Notes: generated by a model from the letters alone, not told the origin. Shown: positions 33,101-41,803, counted from the stretch's first letter. The stretch is DNA of 46,436 nt from Acidobacteriota bacterium (GCA_028749205.1 JAQULR010000001.1:16404-62839); one strand, 5' to 3'. Numbers and translations: made by a program.

Positions 33101-33399
33101 CACCCCAACTCCAATATCCTTGACCGGGCATCTTTTAACAGCCCAAAACTGGGTTTTCCCTTAGAGGAGGCCGTCATTCAAGCTGCCACCAAAAGATTCC
33201 GACCAGTTCTGATGACTGCCCTGACCACTTTACTCGGGCTGGTTCCTTTGCTGTTTGCTCAGGGCCCCGGCTCTGAGGTCCAACGACCTTTAGCTGTGGT
33301 GGTGGTTGGGGGATTGATTACTTCTACTTTTTGACCCTGCTGCTTCTACCAGTACTCTACCGCTGGCTCGAACAAAAAAAATTTAGAACAAGGCCCTGA
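33101..33399 (+). pseudogene. 3' remnant of an RND (CusA/AcrB-type) efflux pump gene
   Basis: Frame 33149 onward reads FPLEEAVIQAATKRFRPVLM, TALTTLLGLVPLLFAQGPGS, EVQRPLAVVVVGGLITSTF and then stops at TGA 33332-33334. Shifting one base resumes TLLLLPVLYRWLEQKKFRTRP to TGA 33397-33399. This is the conserved C-terminal part of RND pumps (RPVLMTALTT, GGLxTST, LLLPVLY). A single T lost from the run at 33328-33332 explains the frameshift. Upstream of about 33100 no pump sequence is recognisable, so more than 900 codons are gone. The rest of the 742-bp gap (32806-33547) holds the hfq-like promoter and nothing else I can identify. Confidence 0.85.
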
Positions 33400-33547
33400 C
33401 TTAGTTTTCTTAATCCAGTTTTTATCCCTAAGAGGCAAGAGCAGCTGTCTTCTATGGACAAGACAGCTTGAATATGAGGTGCTTTTCATTTTAATCTTGG
33501 CTGAAAAATAACAAGAACATTTAGGTTTATGAATATAGTCTTATCCT

Positions 33548-35119
33548 CTATTTGGTGCTAAGGAATTCAACCAATTTCATGTTCTTATTTTTCAGGCTCA
33601 AACCAAGTACTCGGTCTAGGTTAGCCAGCGATACATTGTAATCAATTATAGCCTTCAGTTCAGTTGATCGGGCATTTGCCAGGTCTCTCTGATACATTAA
33701 AACAATATAGTTAGTACTCTGACCAACTTTCAATTTTTCTTCTTCAGCGGTAAGCTTTTGCTCTTGAAGTTCCCGGGCAACTCTGTAGGCCTGAACCCTT
33801 TTTTGATTAGCTTCTGTAGCTCTCAGGGCATTTTTTATTTCTAGCATGACTTGCTGCTCTTGCTGTTTCAGATTTAAGACGGTTTGATCTAAACGTGTTT
33901 TAGCCTCGGCATAACTTGCTCTGGATAACAAATTGTTTAAAGGTATATTCAAGCTTAGACCAACCGACCAGTTCTGATATTTAAAGTTCAGAGCGTCCTT
34001 GATAGCATCCTTTCTTGGTCCCGAAATAGTCTCCACTGGCTCAGGATTAAATGGATTCTCTGGATCATATATGATCCGGTCTCCAGACACTCCAGGACTC
34101 CAGTAAGAAGCATTAAGATTAAGGGCTGGCAGAAGTTGATTTTTGGTCACCGAGAGATTAAATTGCTGATTCTGAAGTTCTATTTTTAAACCTTTAAGGT
34201 CAGGCCGATTGTTCAGCGCAATAGCCAGGGCTTCTTCCAGGGAGATTTCTTTCTGCTCAAATTTAGGGCTGTCTACCGGCATAATAGCAACATATTCATT
34301 TTCTTCTTCCTCGGCCATATTCATCAAAATTTTAAGCTGGTCTTCAGCATTTTTGACAGCTACCTCTGCTTGGATTATATCGGCTTCCCTGGTAGCTACT
34401 TCAGATTGAGCACTCAAGACTTCTATCGGAGCCAGAGCTCCTATCTCCACAGACCTTTTATTTTTCTCCAGAAGCTCCTGGGCTAATTTCAAAGATTGCT
34501 GCCGAACTCTAAGGTCTTCGATAGCATAAACTAAATTCCAATAGGCTTGTTCTGTAGAATATATGACATCATGCAGTGTCTTTTCTAATTGAGTCTCAGA
34601 AACAGCCAGATTATTCCTGGCAATAATTATCTCCCTCTGGCTGATATTATAGCCGAAATTCTGAAGCAGAGGCTGGGTAAATTCAAAGCGTAAGGTGCTC
34701 CCATATCGGGGATTTATCGTCTGAAACCTCTGGGTAGTCTCATTTTTGTAAGAATCCATACTGACAGTTAAAGACCCACCAAAAGGAATGGACTGAGAAA
34801 TGGCTCCAGAAATGGAATTGTATTTCGTTTGGATGCTTTCTTCAGATTCCAGCCAGGAATATGAGCCTGATTCGTTATCTCTCAAATTAAAATTGAAAGA
34901 AAGGGTTGGATAATATTTTTCTTTCGCCTTTGATAAGCTGGCAGCAGCCAGTTCAGGATTGAGTTCCTGAATAGCCACCGACAGATTATTCTGCATAGCC
35001 CTGACTATGCAATCCTCAAGGGTCAGCCGCAGGACTTTTTCCTCCTGGGCCTGTCCCGGTAGGGCTGTCAGAACGACTGATATAAGCAATATGCTTAGCC
35101 TCCTAACTGTTTTCTTCAT
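33548..35119 (-). CDS. TolC-family outer-membrane efflux protein
   Basis: This 523-residue protein has a signal peptide (about 1-24, ending PGQAQ) and two outer membrane efflux domains rich in alpha-helical heptads. The first contains LEDCIVRAMQNNLSVAIQEL and TQPLLQNFGYNISQREIIIA; the second contains LEEALAIALNNRPDLKGLKI and LSLNIPLNNLLSRASYAEAK. It would form the trimeric outer-membrane tunnel for the MacAB pump encoded upstream. It is the last gene of the sigma-to-TolC operon (65 bp after the permease), with GGGAGGTTACC before the ATG. Confidence 0.93.
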   Translation of the reverse strand: MKKTVRRLSILLISVVLTALPGQAQEEKVLRLTLEDCIVRAMQNNLSVAIQELNPELAAASLSKAKEKYYPTLSFNFNLRDNESGSYSWLESEESIQTKYNSISGAISQSIPFGGSLTVSMDSYKNETTQRFQTINPRYGSTLRFEFTQPLLQNFGYNISQREIIIARNNLAVSETQLEKTLHDVIYSTEQAYWNLVYAIEDLRVRQQSLKLAQELLEKNKRSVEIGALAPIEVLSAQSEVATREADIIQAEVAVKNAEDQLKILMNMAEEEENEYVAIMPVDSPKFEQKEISLEEALAIALNNRPDLKGLKIELQNQQFNLSVTKNQLLPALNLNASYWSPGVSGDRIIYDPENPFNPEPVETISGPRKDAIKDALNFKYQNWSVGLSLNIPLNNLLSRASYAEAKTRLDQTVLNLKQQEQQVMLEIKNALRATEANQKRVQAYRVARELQEQKLTAEEEKLKVGQSTNYIVLMYQRDLANARSTELKAIIDYNVSLANLDRVLGLSLKNKNMKLVEFLSTK

Positions 35120-35184
35120 GGTAACCTCCCATTTATTGGCAGTAGTTGCTTTGTATTTTATTTTTTTAGGTTTCCCACGCCGGA

Positions 35185-36411
35185 TTACTCATAGCGCAGG
35201 GCTTCGATCGGATCGAGTTTTGAGGCTTTTCTGGCGGGATAATAACCAAAGAATATCCCTACCGAGGCAGCAAATATGAAGGCCAAAAGAACGGAACCGG
35301 GTGTTACAACTGTAGTTATATCACCAAAAGCAGGGATATACTTCATAAGTCTTGAAGCGCCCACTCCAACCAATATTCCGATTATTCCGCCGGAGATGCT
35401 AAGAACCACGGCTTCAATTAAAAACTGAAGCAGAATGTCTTTTCCTCGGGCTCCAACTGCTAACCGAACCCCGATTTCTCTGATGCGCTCAGTAACTGAG
35501 ACCAGCATGATATTCATGATGCCGATTCCACCGACTATAAGTGATATGCCAGCGATCGACCCAAGAAGGATAGTCATAATCTGGCTGGACTCCTGGGCAC
35601 TTTCAGCCACATCAGTCATATTCCTGATCCGAAAATCATCTTCTGAACCAGGAGCTATCCGGTGGCGTTCCCTCATTAAGGCGGCTATCTGTCTTTGGGC
35701 TTCATCAGTCATCTCTGCCGAGACTGCCATTACATCAATAGAGTTGATATAATCAACATTCCTCAATCTTTTCATAACTGTGGTGTAGGGTACGGCAATC
35801 ATATCATCACGGTTAAACCAACCACCCTGCTCTCCTTTTGATTCCAGAACGCCTATAACTCTAAAGGGAATATTAGATATCCTGATGATTTTCCCAATGG
35901 GGTCCTCATTTTCAAAAAGATTCTCCCTAACCAGGCTACCCAGGACACAGACTTTAGCAGAGGTCAGAACATGAAATTCATCGAAATATACTCCCTCGGC
36001 TACTGGCCATCTTCTCACCTCTGGAAATTTCTCACCGGTTCCCTGGATCTGTGTGTTCCAGTTCTTATTGGCGTAAATCACCTGGGCTCTGGTATTAATC
36101 GAGGGAGAAGTAGCTGCTACTGCATCGCAGTACTGCTCAATCGCCTTAGCATCCTCAGGTTTAAGAGTGTTATAACCACCAGCCCCAGTAGAAACCCCCC
36201 GGAACTGACGACTCGCTGGCTGGACAAAGAGTAAGTTTGTTCCCATAGCAGCAAAATGGTCCTCAATCCCTTTTCTGGCTCCTTCTCCGACACTAACCAT
36301 GGCAATGACTGCAGCCACTCCAATTATTATGCCCAGAATGGTCAGGAAAGATCTCATCTTATTCCGGGCTATAGCCCGGAAAGACACCTGTAATATTCTA
36401 AAGATCTTCAT
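35185..36411 (-). CDS. MacB-type ABC transporter permease
   Basis: This 408-residue permease has the MacB topology: one N-terminal helix (MRSFLTILGIIIGVAAVIAM), a large periplasmic MacB core domain (about 50-280) and an FtsX domain with three C-terminal helices (IAGISLIVGGIGIMNIMLVS, then VRLAVGARGKDILLQFLIEA). ATG 36411 is chosen: the ATPase stop sits in GGAGGATGATATG, so the ribosome-binding site of this gene overlaps the previous coding end. Here ATPase and permease are separate genes, unlike fused E. coli MacB. MacB works by mechanotransmission to expel periplasmic substrates through TolC. Confidence 0.93.
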   Translation of the reverse strand: MKIFRILQVSFRAIARNKMRSFLTILGIIIGVAAVIAMVSVGEGARKGIEDHFAAMGTNLLFVQPASRQFRGVSTGAGGYNTLKPEDAKAIEQYCDAVAATSPSINTRAQVIYANKNWNTQIQGTGEKFPEVRRWPVAEGVYFDEFHVLTSAKVCVLGSLVRENLFENEDPIGKIIRISNIPFRVIGVLESKGEQGGWFNRDDMIAVPYTTVMKRLRNVDYINSIDVMAVSAEMTDEAQRQIAALMRERHRIAPGSEDDFRIRNMTDVAESAQESSQIMTILLGSIAGISLIVGGIGIMNIMLVSVTERIREIGVRLAVGARGKDILLQFLIEAVVLSISGGIIGILVGVGASRLMKYIPAFGDITTVVTPGSVLLAFIFAASVGIFFGYYPARKASKLDPIEALRYE

Positions 36412-36412
36412 A

Positions 36413-37138
36413 TCATCCTCCTTCAGCTGAGGGCTGCTGACCCGCCTCTTGATTGATTTCCTCTCCAACTATTAGACCATCTTTGAGGTAAAGCCGCCGT
36501 TTGGCATAAGAAGCAATCACCGGGTCATGAGTGACCATGATCAAGGTTATTTTTCTCTCCTGATTTAAACGGCAGAAAATATCCATTATTTCAGCTCCAG
36601 TTTTGGAATCGAGATTGCCAGTAGGTTCATCCGCCAGGATCAAGGAAGGGTCATTCACTAAAGCTCTGGCAATGGCTACCCGTTGCATTTGCCCTCCAGA
36701 AAGCTGATTGGTCCGGTGGTGTTCCCAGCCTTTCAAGCCCACTGAGGCTAAAGCTTCCATAGCCTTTTCTTTAGCATCTTTTCCATTCAAGTGAGAATAA
36801 ACCATGGGCAGCTCAACATTCTCCAGGGCACTGGTTCTCGACAGAAGGTTAAAATTCTGAAAAACAAAGCCAATCTTCCGGTTGCGAATCATAGCCATCT
36901 CGTCCCGACTCAGTTTGGAGACATCTGTTCCTTCTAAATAGTATTTGCCTGAAGTAGGCCTATCAAGCAAACCCAGAATATTCATCAGAGTGGATTTTCC
37001 AGAACCTGATGGGCCCATGATAGCTAAAAATTCAGAATACTCCAGGCTGTAAGTGATGCCCTTCAAGGCCTGAACCTTCACCTCTCCGATTTGATAAATT
37101 CTGACTATATTTTCCAGTCTGATAATTTTGTTGTCCAT
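36413..37138 (-). CDS. MacB/LolD-type ABC transporter ATPase
   Basis: This 241-residue ATPase has Walker [16 protein letters not shown], a Q-loop in [22 protein letters not shown], signature [15 protein letters not shown], Walker [13 protein letters not shown] and the switch histidine in MVTHD. The [14 protein letters not shown] and [12 protein letters not shown] segments are typical of the MacB/LolD subfamily. It powers the adjacent permease. It follows macA by 17 bp and precedes the permease by 1 bp. Confidence 0.95.
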   Translation of the reverse strand: MDNKIIRLENIVRIYQIGEVKVQALKGITYSLEYSEFLAIMGPSGSGKSTLMNILGLLDRPTSGKYYLEGTDVSKLSRDEMAMIRNRKIGFVFQNFNLLSRTSALENVELPMVYSHLNGKDAKEKAMEALASVGLKGWEHHRTNQLSGGQMQRVAIARALVNDPSLILADEPTGNLDSKTGAEIMDIFCRLNQERKITLIMVTHDPVIASYAKRRLYLKDGLIVGEEINQEAGQQPSAEGG

Positions 37139-37155
37139 TTTAGTTCCCCTTACCT

Positions 37156-38496
37156 TTACCTTCCTATCCTTATAGCGCCCGGCGGTCCAGGCCTACCTGA
37201 GGAACTAGAAGAAACATTAGAAGACGCAGTTAAGATCCCAACAATGACCTCGTCACCTTCTTTCAAACTGTCACCCAGAATTTCGGTATAAGTATTATCG
37301 GTAACTCCCGTCCTGACAAAAACCACCTTGAGCTTACCATTCTCATCAACCATCCAGACTCTAGTCGGGGCTCTTCTCTGGCCGGACTGACCTCTGCTGC
37401 CAAGCATAGCCATCTCCCCGGGTTGAGCTTGAGCCGTTCTGACCGATGGACTGGAGCCTTCTCTCCCTTGTTGTTGTCTTCTGGCCGACATTTCTTCAAA
37501 AGCCGATTGCATGATCTTCTGCAATTCTTCAGGTTTCAGGTTAGGAGTAAACCGAAGAGCCGCATTGGGCACCCGGAGAACGTTTTTGGCTTCCTCCACA
37601 ATGATTGAGCAGGTAGCCGTCATCCCGGGAAGTAACTTCAAACTCGAATTATCAACGTCCAGAACTGCGGTGTACTGAACAACATTACTCGTTACCAGAG
37701 CAGCATAACGCACCTGTCGCACCTGGCCCCAAAAAGTCTCATTCGGAAAAGCCTCAACTGTGAACTTCACTTTTTGACCCTCTTTTACTCTGCCCACGTC
37801 GGCTTCATCCACCAGACATTCGACCTGCATTTTGGTCAGGTCATTGGCAATCTTAAAAAGAACAGGCGCTTGAAAACTTGCCGCCACCGTCTGGCCAACA
37901 TTGACATCTCTCGAAATGACAATCCCATCAATCGGTGATCTGATGATAGCATAACTCAGGTTGACTTTACTGGCATCTAATTGATATTCAGCCTGAGCCG
38001 CTCTGGCTTCAGCCGAAACCAGGTCAGCTTTGGCCTGGAGATAGGCAGATTCAGCCTGGTCCATTTCTTCCTGAGATATTAATTTTTTCTCAAATAAACT
38101 TTTAGCTCGCTCAAAATTTTTCTGGGCAATCTCTAAGGATACCTTTGACCTTTCAACTGAAGCCATGGCACTGCGGTAGTTAGCTTCGTTCTGTTCAATT
38201 TGAGCTTTTAGCTGAGATTGGTCCAGCTCAGCCAGGATATCTCCCTCTTTTACTCTGGAATTAAAGTCGACATATATTTTCTCAATTTTACCCGACACCT
38301 GACTACCAACTTCGACCAGGACCACCGGGTTTAATTGACCAGTAGCCATGACTACGGCTTCGATATCGCCACGGTCAACTTTTTCAGTCCTGTATTGAAG
38401 TTTGCCGTTGGAACTATTATTTAAAAGCGTAAAGCCAACCACCAAAGCAACAATTACCACAATACCTGCAATGATAAATAAGGTTTTCTTCTTCAT
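37156..38496 (-). CDS. MacA-type periplasmic adaptor (HlyD/RND membrane-fusion family)
   Basis: This 446-residue adaptor has one N-terminal membrane helix (about 5-25). A biotinyl-lipoyl-like first half follows (GQLNPVVLVEVGSQVSGKIEKIYVD), then a long coiled-coil hairpin (about 80-150, LDQSQLKAQIEQNEANYRSA onward), the second lipoyl half (IIRSPIDGIVISRDVNVGQTV) and a beta-barrel/membrane-proximal domain. It bridges MacB and TolC. A region of about 335-385, rich in Q, R, S and G, is a low-complexity insertion. The start ATG overlaps the Spy-like gene stop by 4 bp, with AAGGAG upstream. Confidence 0.93.
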   Translation of the reverse strand: MKKKTLFIIAGIVVIVALVVGFTLLNNSSNGKLQYRTEKVDRGDIEAVVMATGQLNPVVLVEVGSQVSGKIEKIYVDFNSRVKEGDILAELDQSQLKAQIEQNEANYRSAMASVERSKVSLEIAQKNFERAKSLFEKKLISQEEMDQAESAYLQAKADLVSAEARAAQAEYQLDASKVNLSYAIIRSPIDGIVISRDVNVGQTVAASFQAPVLFKIANDLTKMQVECLVDEADVGRVKEGQKVKFTVEAFPNETFWGQVRQVRYAALVTSNVVQYTAVLDVDNSSLKLLPGMTATCSIIVEEAKNVLRVPNAALRFTPNLKPEELQKIMQSAFEEMSARRQQQGREGSSPSVRTAQAQPGEMAMLGSRGQSGQRRAPTRVWMVDENGKLKVVFVRTGVTDNTYTEILGDSLKEGDEVIVGILTASSNVSSSSSGRPGPPGAIRIGR

Positions 38497-38936
38497 TTTC
38501 TTTCTCCTTTATTTTCTGCTCCTGCTGCAGATTTAGGTTTATCCCCACGACGATCCGGGGCCTCCCCTCTGCGCTTGCGCGTATATTTTTCCATCAATTC
38601 TGCCATTTTTTTCTCTTGTTCCGTGGTTAGAATCTCATCCACTTCAGTTTTGAGCTGTTCTCTCAGCTCTCCCAACCGGCGATGGACTTCTTTCCCGAAG
38701 GCTTGAAATCGTTCTTCGCTCCGCTTGAAGGCTTCCCGGATCTGAGTTTCCTGTTCTGGAGTTAACTGAAGCTCCTTAGAAATGATTTCCAGGGTAGGGA
38801 AAGGCTCTTGCTTTGGTCTCGGCTTTGGCTTCTGTTTATCAAGAAATGTTTTCCCGCCAAAGACGCCAACCGCTACGCCCAGAGCAAAGACCACGATCAA
38901 AGATAAGGCTACCCACAGTTTATATTTATTATTCAT
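38493..38936 (-). CDS. Spy/CpxP/ZraP-like periplasmic sensor or chaperone
   Basis: This 147-residue protein has an N-terminal membrane or signal segment (about 8-28) and a helical hairpin with the family-type motif LQLTPEQETQIREAF. A long charged coiled coil follows (about 65-115, FKRSEERFQAFGKEVHRRL and LREQLKTEVDEILTTEQEKK), then a basic tail. Spy/CpxP/ZraP proteins sense misfolding or metals in the periplasm. It sits between the anti-sigma and macA genes with 4-bp overlaps on both sides, so it is probably part of the stress-sensing module. Confidence 0.75.
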   Translation of the reverse strand: MNNKYKLWVALSLIVVFALGVAVGVFGGKTFLDKQKPKPRPKQEPFPTLEIISKELQLTPEQETQIREAFKRSEERFQAFGKEVHRRLGELREQLKTEVDEILTTEQEKKMAELMEKYTRKRRGEAPDRRGDKPKSAAGAENKGERK

Positions 38937-39430
38937 TGTTTGTTTCTCCCGCTAATTTCCTGGCTATCCAGACCAGCAAACAGAATTAAAAGCTGGCGAT
39001 TTTCGGGCTTCTCTTCCTCAAAGATAGCTTTAGTTGCAGTGGGTGGACCCTGAATCTGAAAAAGCACCATCTCTGACTGACTCATCTGAACCTCTTCTGG
39101 TTGCACTAAGAAAAGTACGCCCATAAGAATTACGGCTACCACTAAAAAAACGGGGACGGCTGCTGCATACCATCTTTCTACCATGGCCCAAACAGAAGCT
39201 CTGGAACTGGCCTTGAGCCTGGCTTTCAACCTCTGTTCAAAATAGGGAAGTGGTTCTGCTTCTTTTATTTTCAGCCCGGTCATCATATCTTTCATCTTCT
39301 GGTAATCGGTCAACATTTGAGCACAGGAAGGACAGACTTTCAGGTGTTCCTTCAGCCGGTCCGAGCTTCCGGCCTCTAACCGGCCATCAACCAGCCTGGA
39401 AATCAGTTTTTCAGCTTGATGACAATTCAT
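38933..39430 (-). CDS. zinc-finger anti-sigma factor
   Basis: This 165-residue protein has a cytoplasmic ZAS domain with the signature HX3CX2C (HLKVCPSCAQ) plus the upstream NCH, then a single membrane helix (about 89-109, VPVFLVVAVILMGVLFLV) and a periplasmic tail of about 55 residues. Such proteins hold an ECF sigma factor until a signal arrives. ATG 39430 is chosen over one two codons upstream because the sigma gene's stop lies inside the Shine-Dalgarno (GGAGGATGACCATG). Its partner sigma gene is immediately upstream. Confidence 0.88.
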   Translation of the reverse strand: MNCHQAEKLISRLVDGRLEAGSSDRLKEHLKVCPSCAQMLTDYQKMKDMMTGLKIKEAEPLPYFEQRLKARLKASSRASVWAMVERWYAAAVPVFLVVAVILMGVLFLVQPEEVQMSQSEMVLFQIQGPPTATKAIFEEEKPENRQLLILFAGLDSQEISGRNKQ

Positions 39431-39432
39431 GG

Positions 39433-39999
39433 TCATCCTCCTTCCTGGCTCAATAATGGAGCCAGCTTTTTTCTTAAAAGCCTTCTCGCCCTAAACAACC
39501 GGGAATCCACGGTTCCCGGCGACAGTTTCAAAATCTTGCTAATCTCTTCATAACTCAATCCCTGAATGTCTCTCAGAGATAATATTAGACGATATTTCTC
39601 GGGCATTTCTTCCAGCTTTTGTTTTAAGAGAATCTTACGCCTTTCTTCCTCCTGCTTTTCAGCCATTTTCAAGGAAACCTCCTCTTCGGGAAGGCTGGGC
39701 TCGGGAATATCTTCCAGCCGGAGGTCTTTTTCTTCTTTTTTATGTTTTCTTAGATAATCCCTGATGTGATTGATAGCAATCTGATAAAGCCAGGTGCTAA
39801 ACTCCGATTCAAACCTGAATTTAGGCAGAGAAAAATAGACTTTGAGAAATATCTCCTGAACTAAATCATCAGCAGTTTCCCGATTGTGAACTAAGTTAAC
39901 GGCCAGGCCGAACACCTTGTTCTGATAAGCCCTTACCAGCATAGTGAAAGCCTCCTCGTTTTTCTGCTGCGCCAGTCTAACAATTTCGTTCTCTTCCAT
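39433..39999 (-). CDS. ECF sigma factor (RpoE-like)
   Basis: This 188-residue protein has sigma region 2 (AFTMLVRAYQNKVFGLAVNL, ADDLVQEIFLKVYFSLPKF, FSTWLYQIAINHIRDYLRK) and region 4 (MPEKYRLILSLRDIQGLSYE, then EISKILKLSPGTVDSRLFRA). It lacks regions 1 and 3, as is typical of ECF factors. It heads the operon sigma, anti-sigma, Spy-like, macA, macB ATPase, macB permease and tolC. A possible ECF promoter (GGAAG-N16-CGTC) lies at 40031-40055, suggesting autoregulation. Confidence 0.93.
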   Translation of the reverse strand: MEENEIVRLAQQKNEEAFTMLVRAYQNKVFGLAVNLVHNRETADDLVQEIFLKVYFSLPKFRFESEFSTWLYQIAINHIRDYLRKHKKEEKDLRLEDIPEPSLPEEEVSLKMAEKQEEERRKILLKQKLEEMPEKYRLILSLRDIQGLSYEEISKILKLSPGTVDSRLFRARRLLRKKLAPLLSQEGG

Positions 40000-40030
40000 T
40001 TAGGTCTCACTTGGCGACCCCGTTAAATTA

Positions 40031-40055
40031 GACGAGGATCGCTCAAAAATCTTCC
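40031..40055 (-). promoter_or_regulatory. possible autoregulated ECF promoter
   Basis: On the minus strand, GGAAG (40055-40051), 16 bp and CGTC (40034-40031) resemble the GGAAC-N16/17-CGTC pattern used by many ECF sigma factors. It lies about 30 nt upstream of the sigma gene. Exact specificity cannot be read. Confidence 0.4.
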
Positions 40056-40468
40056 TTAAACTCAGCCTGGATTATCCAAAAATAACTTCTGCCACCTTCC
40101 TTATCTGAGATATATAAACCAAACAATAAGCATAACAATCTTCTACCAGAGATTGTTACCCAATAAATATTTGTTTCCCCTTAATCGTTTAAATGAATGA
40201 TTATCTTCCACGGGTTAATACTAAAACGGCTATAGTTATTCTAAGCGAAAATCCCTAAGCCTTCCGGCATTTTCAGATTATATACTGCCTGGAAAATTTT
40301 TTATACTTGAACTTTAAGAAATATCAAAAATTCGGTCGGCAGTTACCCTTGGCTTGCATGATCCATAAAAATGGAGCTGTCTCGAGATTTTCTGTCCGCA
40401 TTGATAAGACAATTAGAATGTGGAAAAATGAAGAAACGGAAAATCGCCGGAAGGGGATAAAACAGGTT

Positions 40469-40498
40469 AACCTGGATTATTTGTGCATAATCCAGGTT
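40469..40498. repeat. 12-bp perfect inverted repeat, likely apgM operator
   Basis: AACCTGGATTAT (40469-40480) and ATAATCCAGGTT (40487-40498) are separated by 6 nt. A partly overlapping palindrome AGGTTAACCT lies at 40464-40473. The right arm overlaps the -35 box of apgM. There is no T run, so an operator is likelier than a terminator. Confidence 0.65.
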
Positions 40499-40525
40499 GA
40501 TAAGTAATGAGTTATTCAATATAAT
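40497..40525 (+). promoter_or_regulatory. apgM promoter predicting a leaderless mRNA
   Basis: TTGATA (40497-40502), 17 bp and TATAAT (40520-40525). The -10 is embedded in the palindrome ATTCAAT-ATA-ATTGAAT (40514-40530). The ATG begins 7 nt after the -10, so the transcript should start at or within a base or two of the start codon. Confidence 0.7.
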
Positions 40526-40531
40526 TGAATT

Positions 40532-41737
40532 ATGAATTGGGAAGAATTAGCCAAAACATTAGTTCAGCCAACTGATTCTAAGATAGTATTACTGGTTATG
40601 GATGGCCTGGGCGGGCTTCCAGTCAATGGGTTAACCGAGCTGGAGGCAGCCCGTAAACCCAATCTAGACGAAACAGCCAGGCGGGGTATCTGCGGATTGA
40701 CTGACCCTGTTTTTATGGGCATAACCCCGGGTTCGGGACCAGCTCATTTAGCTCTGTTTGGATACGATCCCCTACGTTTCCAACTGGGACGTGGTATCTT
40801 GGAAGCTATGGGCACGGGGGTAGAAGTTGGACGGGAGGATGTGGTGGCTAGGGGTAACTTTGCCACCTACAAAGACGGCCTGGTAGTTGATAGAAGGGCA
40901 GGCAGGATTTCAACCGAAGAAAATGCCAGACTCTGCGATTTTATTAATCACCAGATAAAAGAGATTAATGGAATAAAAATAAGTCTTTATCCAGGAAAAG
41001 AGCATCGCTTTGTGTTAAAGATTTCAGGTTCCGGCCTGTCAGATGCCCTGACAGACGCTGACCCTCAGAAAGAGGGACGGCCAGCAGTCCCGGCCAGAGC
41101 TCTCCAGCCAGAGGCACAATTTACAGCCGACATTGTAAATAGGTTTCTGGAAGAACTGAAAATGGCTCTGTCTTCTGAGCCCAAAGCCAATTACGCCTTG
41201 CTACGTGGTTTTTCTAAATTCCCCTCTCATCTTCCAGCTATGCCTGATATCTACCAGATTCAACCAGCGGCCATCGCTAATTATCCCATGTACCAAGGCC
41301 TAACCAGATTGCTCGGTATGGAAGTTCTGGAAGTCGGCCCATCCACTGAAGAAATTTTTGAGGTTCTGGAAAAAAATTATCACCGCTTCAATTTCTTCTA
41401 TTTACATTTTAAAAAAACTGATTCGGCCGGAGAAGACGGCCGCTACGAAGATAAAATTAAAGCCATAGAAGAGATCGACCATTATATCTCCCGTCTATGG
41501 GAGCTCAAGCCTGAGGTTTTGGTCATTACCTCTGATCATTCAACACCTTCAGTCCTTAAATCTCATTCCTGGCATCCTAATCCTTTCGTGCTGGTCTCAG
41601 ACAAGGCTGCCCCGGATGAGGTCACCCATTTCACCGAAAGAGATTGTCGCCGCGGCAGCTTAGGTCGTTTCCCCTCGCTCTATGCTATGCCACTTATGCT
41701 GGCTTACTCTCTTAAGCTAAAAAAGTATGGCGCCTGA
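40532..41737 (+). CDS. apgM: 2,3-bisphosphoglycerate-independent phosphoglycerate mutase, archaeal type
   Basis: This 401-residue ApgM-type enzyme (alkaline phosphatase superfamily) interconverts 3- and 2-phosphoglycerate. It has metal and catalytic segments KIVLLVMDGLGGLP, ITPGSGPAHLALFGYDP (nucleophile serine), VVARGNFATY, FFYLHFKKTDSAGEDG and LVITSDHSTPSVLKSHSWHP. No Shine-Dalgarno precedes the ATG; the promoter abuts it. No alternative in-frame start lies before the conserved MDGLGG core, so the leaderless start is not an artefact of start choice. Confidence 0.93.
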   Translation: MNWEELAKTLVQPTDSKIVLLVMDGLGGLPVNGLTELEAARKPNLDETARRGICGLTDPVFMGITPGSGPAHLALFGYDPLRFQLGRGILEAMGTGVEVGREDVVARGNFATYKDGLVVDRRAGRISTEENARLCDFINHQIKEINGIKISLYPGKEHRFVLKISGSGLSDALTDADPQKEGRPAVPARALQPEAQFTADIVNRFLEELKMALSSEPKANYALLRGFSKFPSHLPAMPDIYQIQPAAIANYPMYQGLTRLLGMEVLEVGPSTEEIFEVLEKNYHRFNFFYLHFKKTDSAGEDGRYEDKIKAIEEIDHYISRLWELKPEVLVITSDHSTPSVLKSHSWHPNPFVLVSDKAAPDEVTHFTERDCRRGSLGRFPSLYAMPLMLAYSLKLKKYGA

Positions 41738-41803
41738 GTTTTCATCTATTGCTTTAAACCGAGCTTATAGATATTGCTATTATTGAAAACAAAAGCAGGA
41801 TTG

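Larger units (their letters stand above)
40000..40531. other. 532-bp divergent intergenic region
   Basis: This holds the sigma operon's probable ECF promoter on the minus side. On the plus side lie the 12-bp inverted repeat and the leaderless apgM promoter. The middle (about 40070-40460) shows no gene; a 66-codon frame at 40307-40507 opens with TTG, has no ribosome-binding site and runs through the inverted repeat, so it is judged spurious. Confidence 0.55.

Noticed and set aside
40307-40507. 66-codon plus-strand ORF upstream of apgM
   Set aside because: TTG start without a ribosome-binding site; its 3' end overlaps the inverted repeat and -35 of apgM.
41738-41790. 7-bp inverted repeat GTTTTCA/TGAAAAC between apgM and the amidase gene
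   Set aside because: Short A/T-rich arms 39 bp apart, with no promoter or T run in a convincing position; likely chance.
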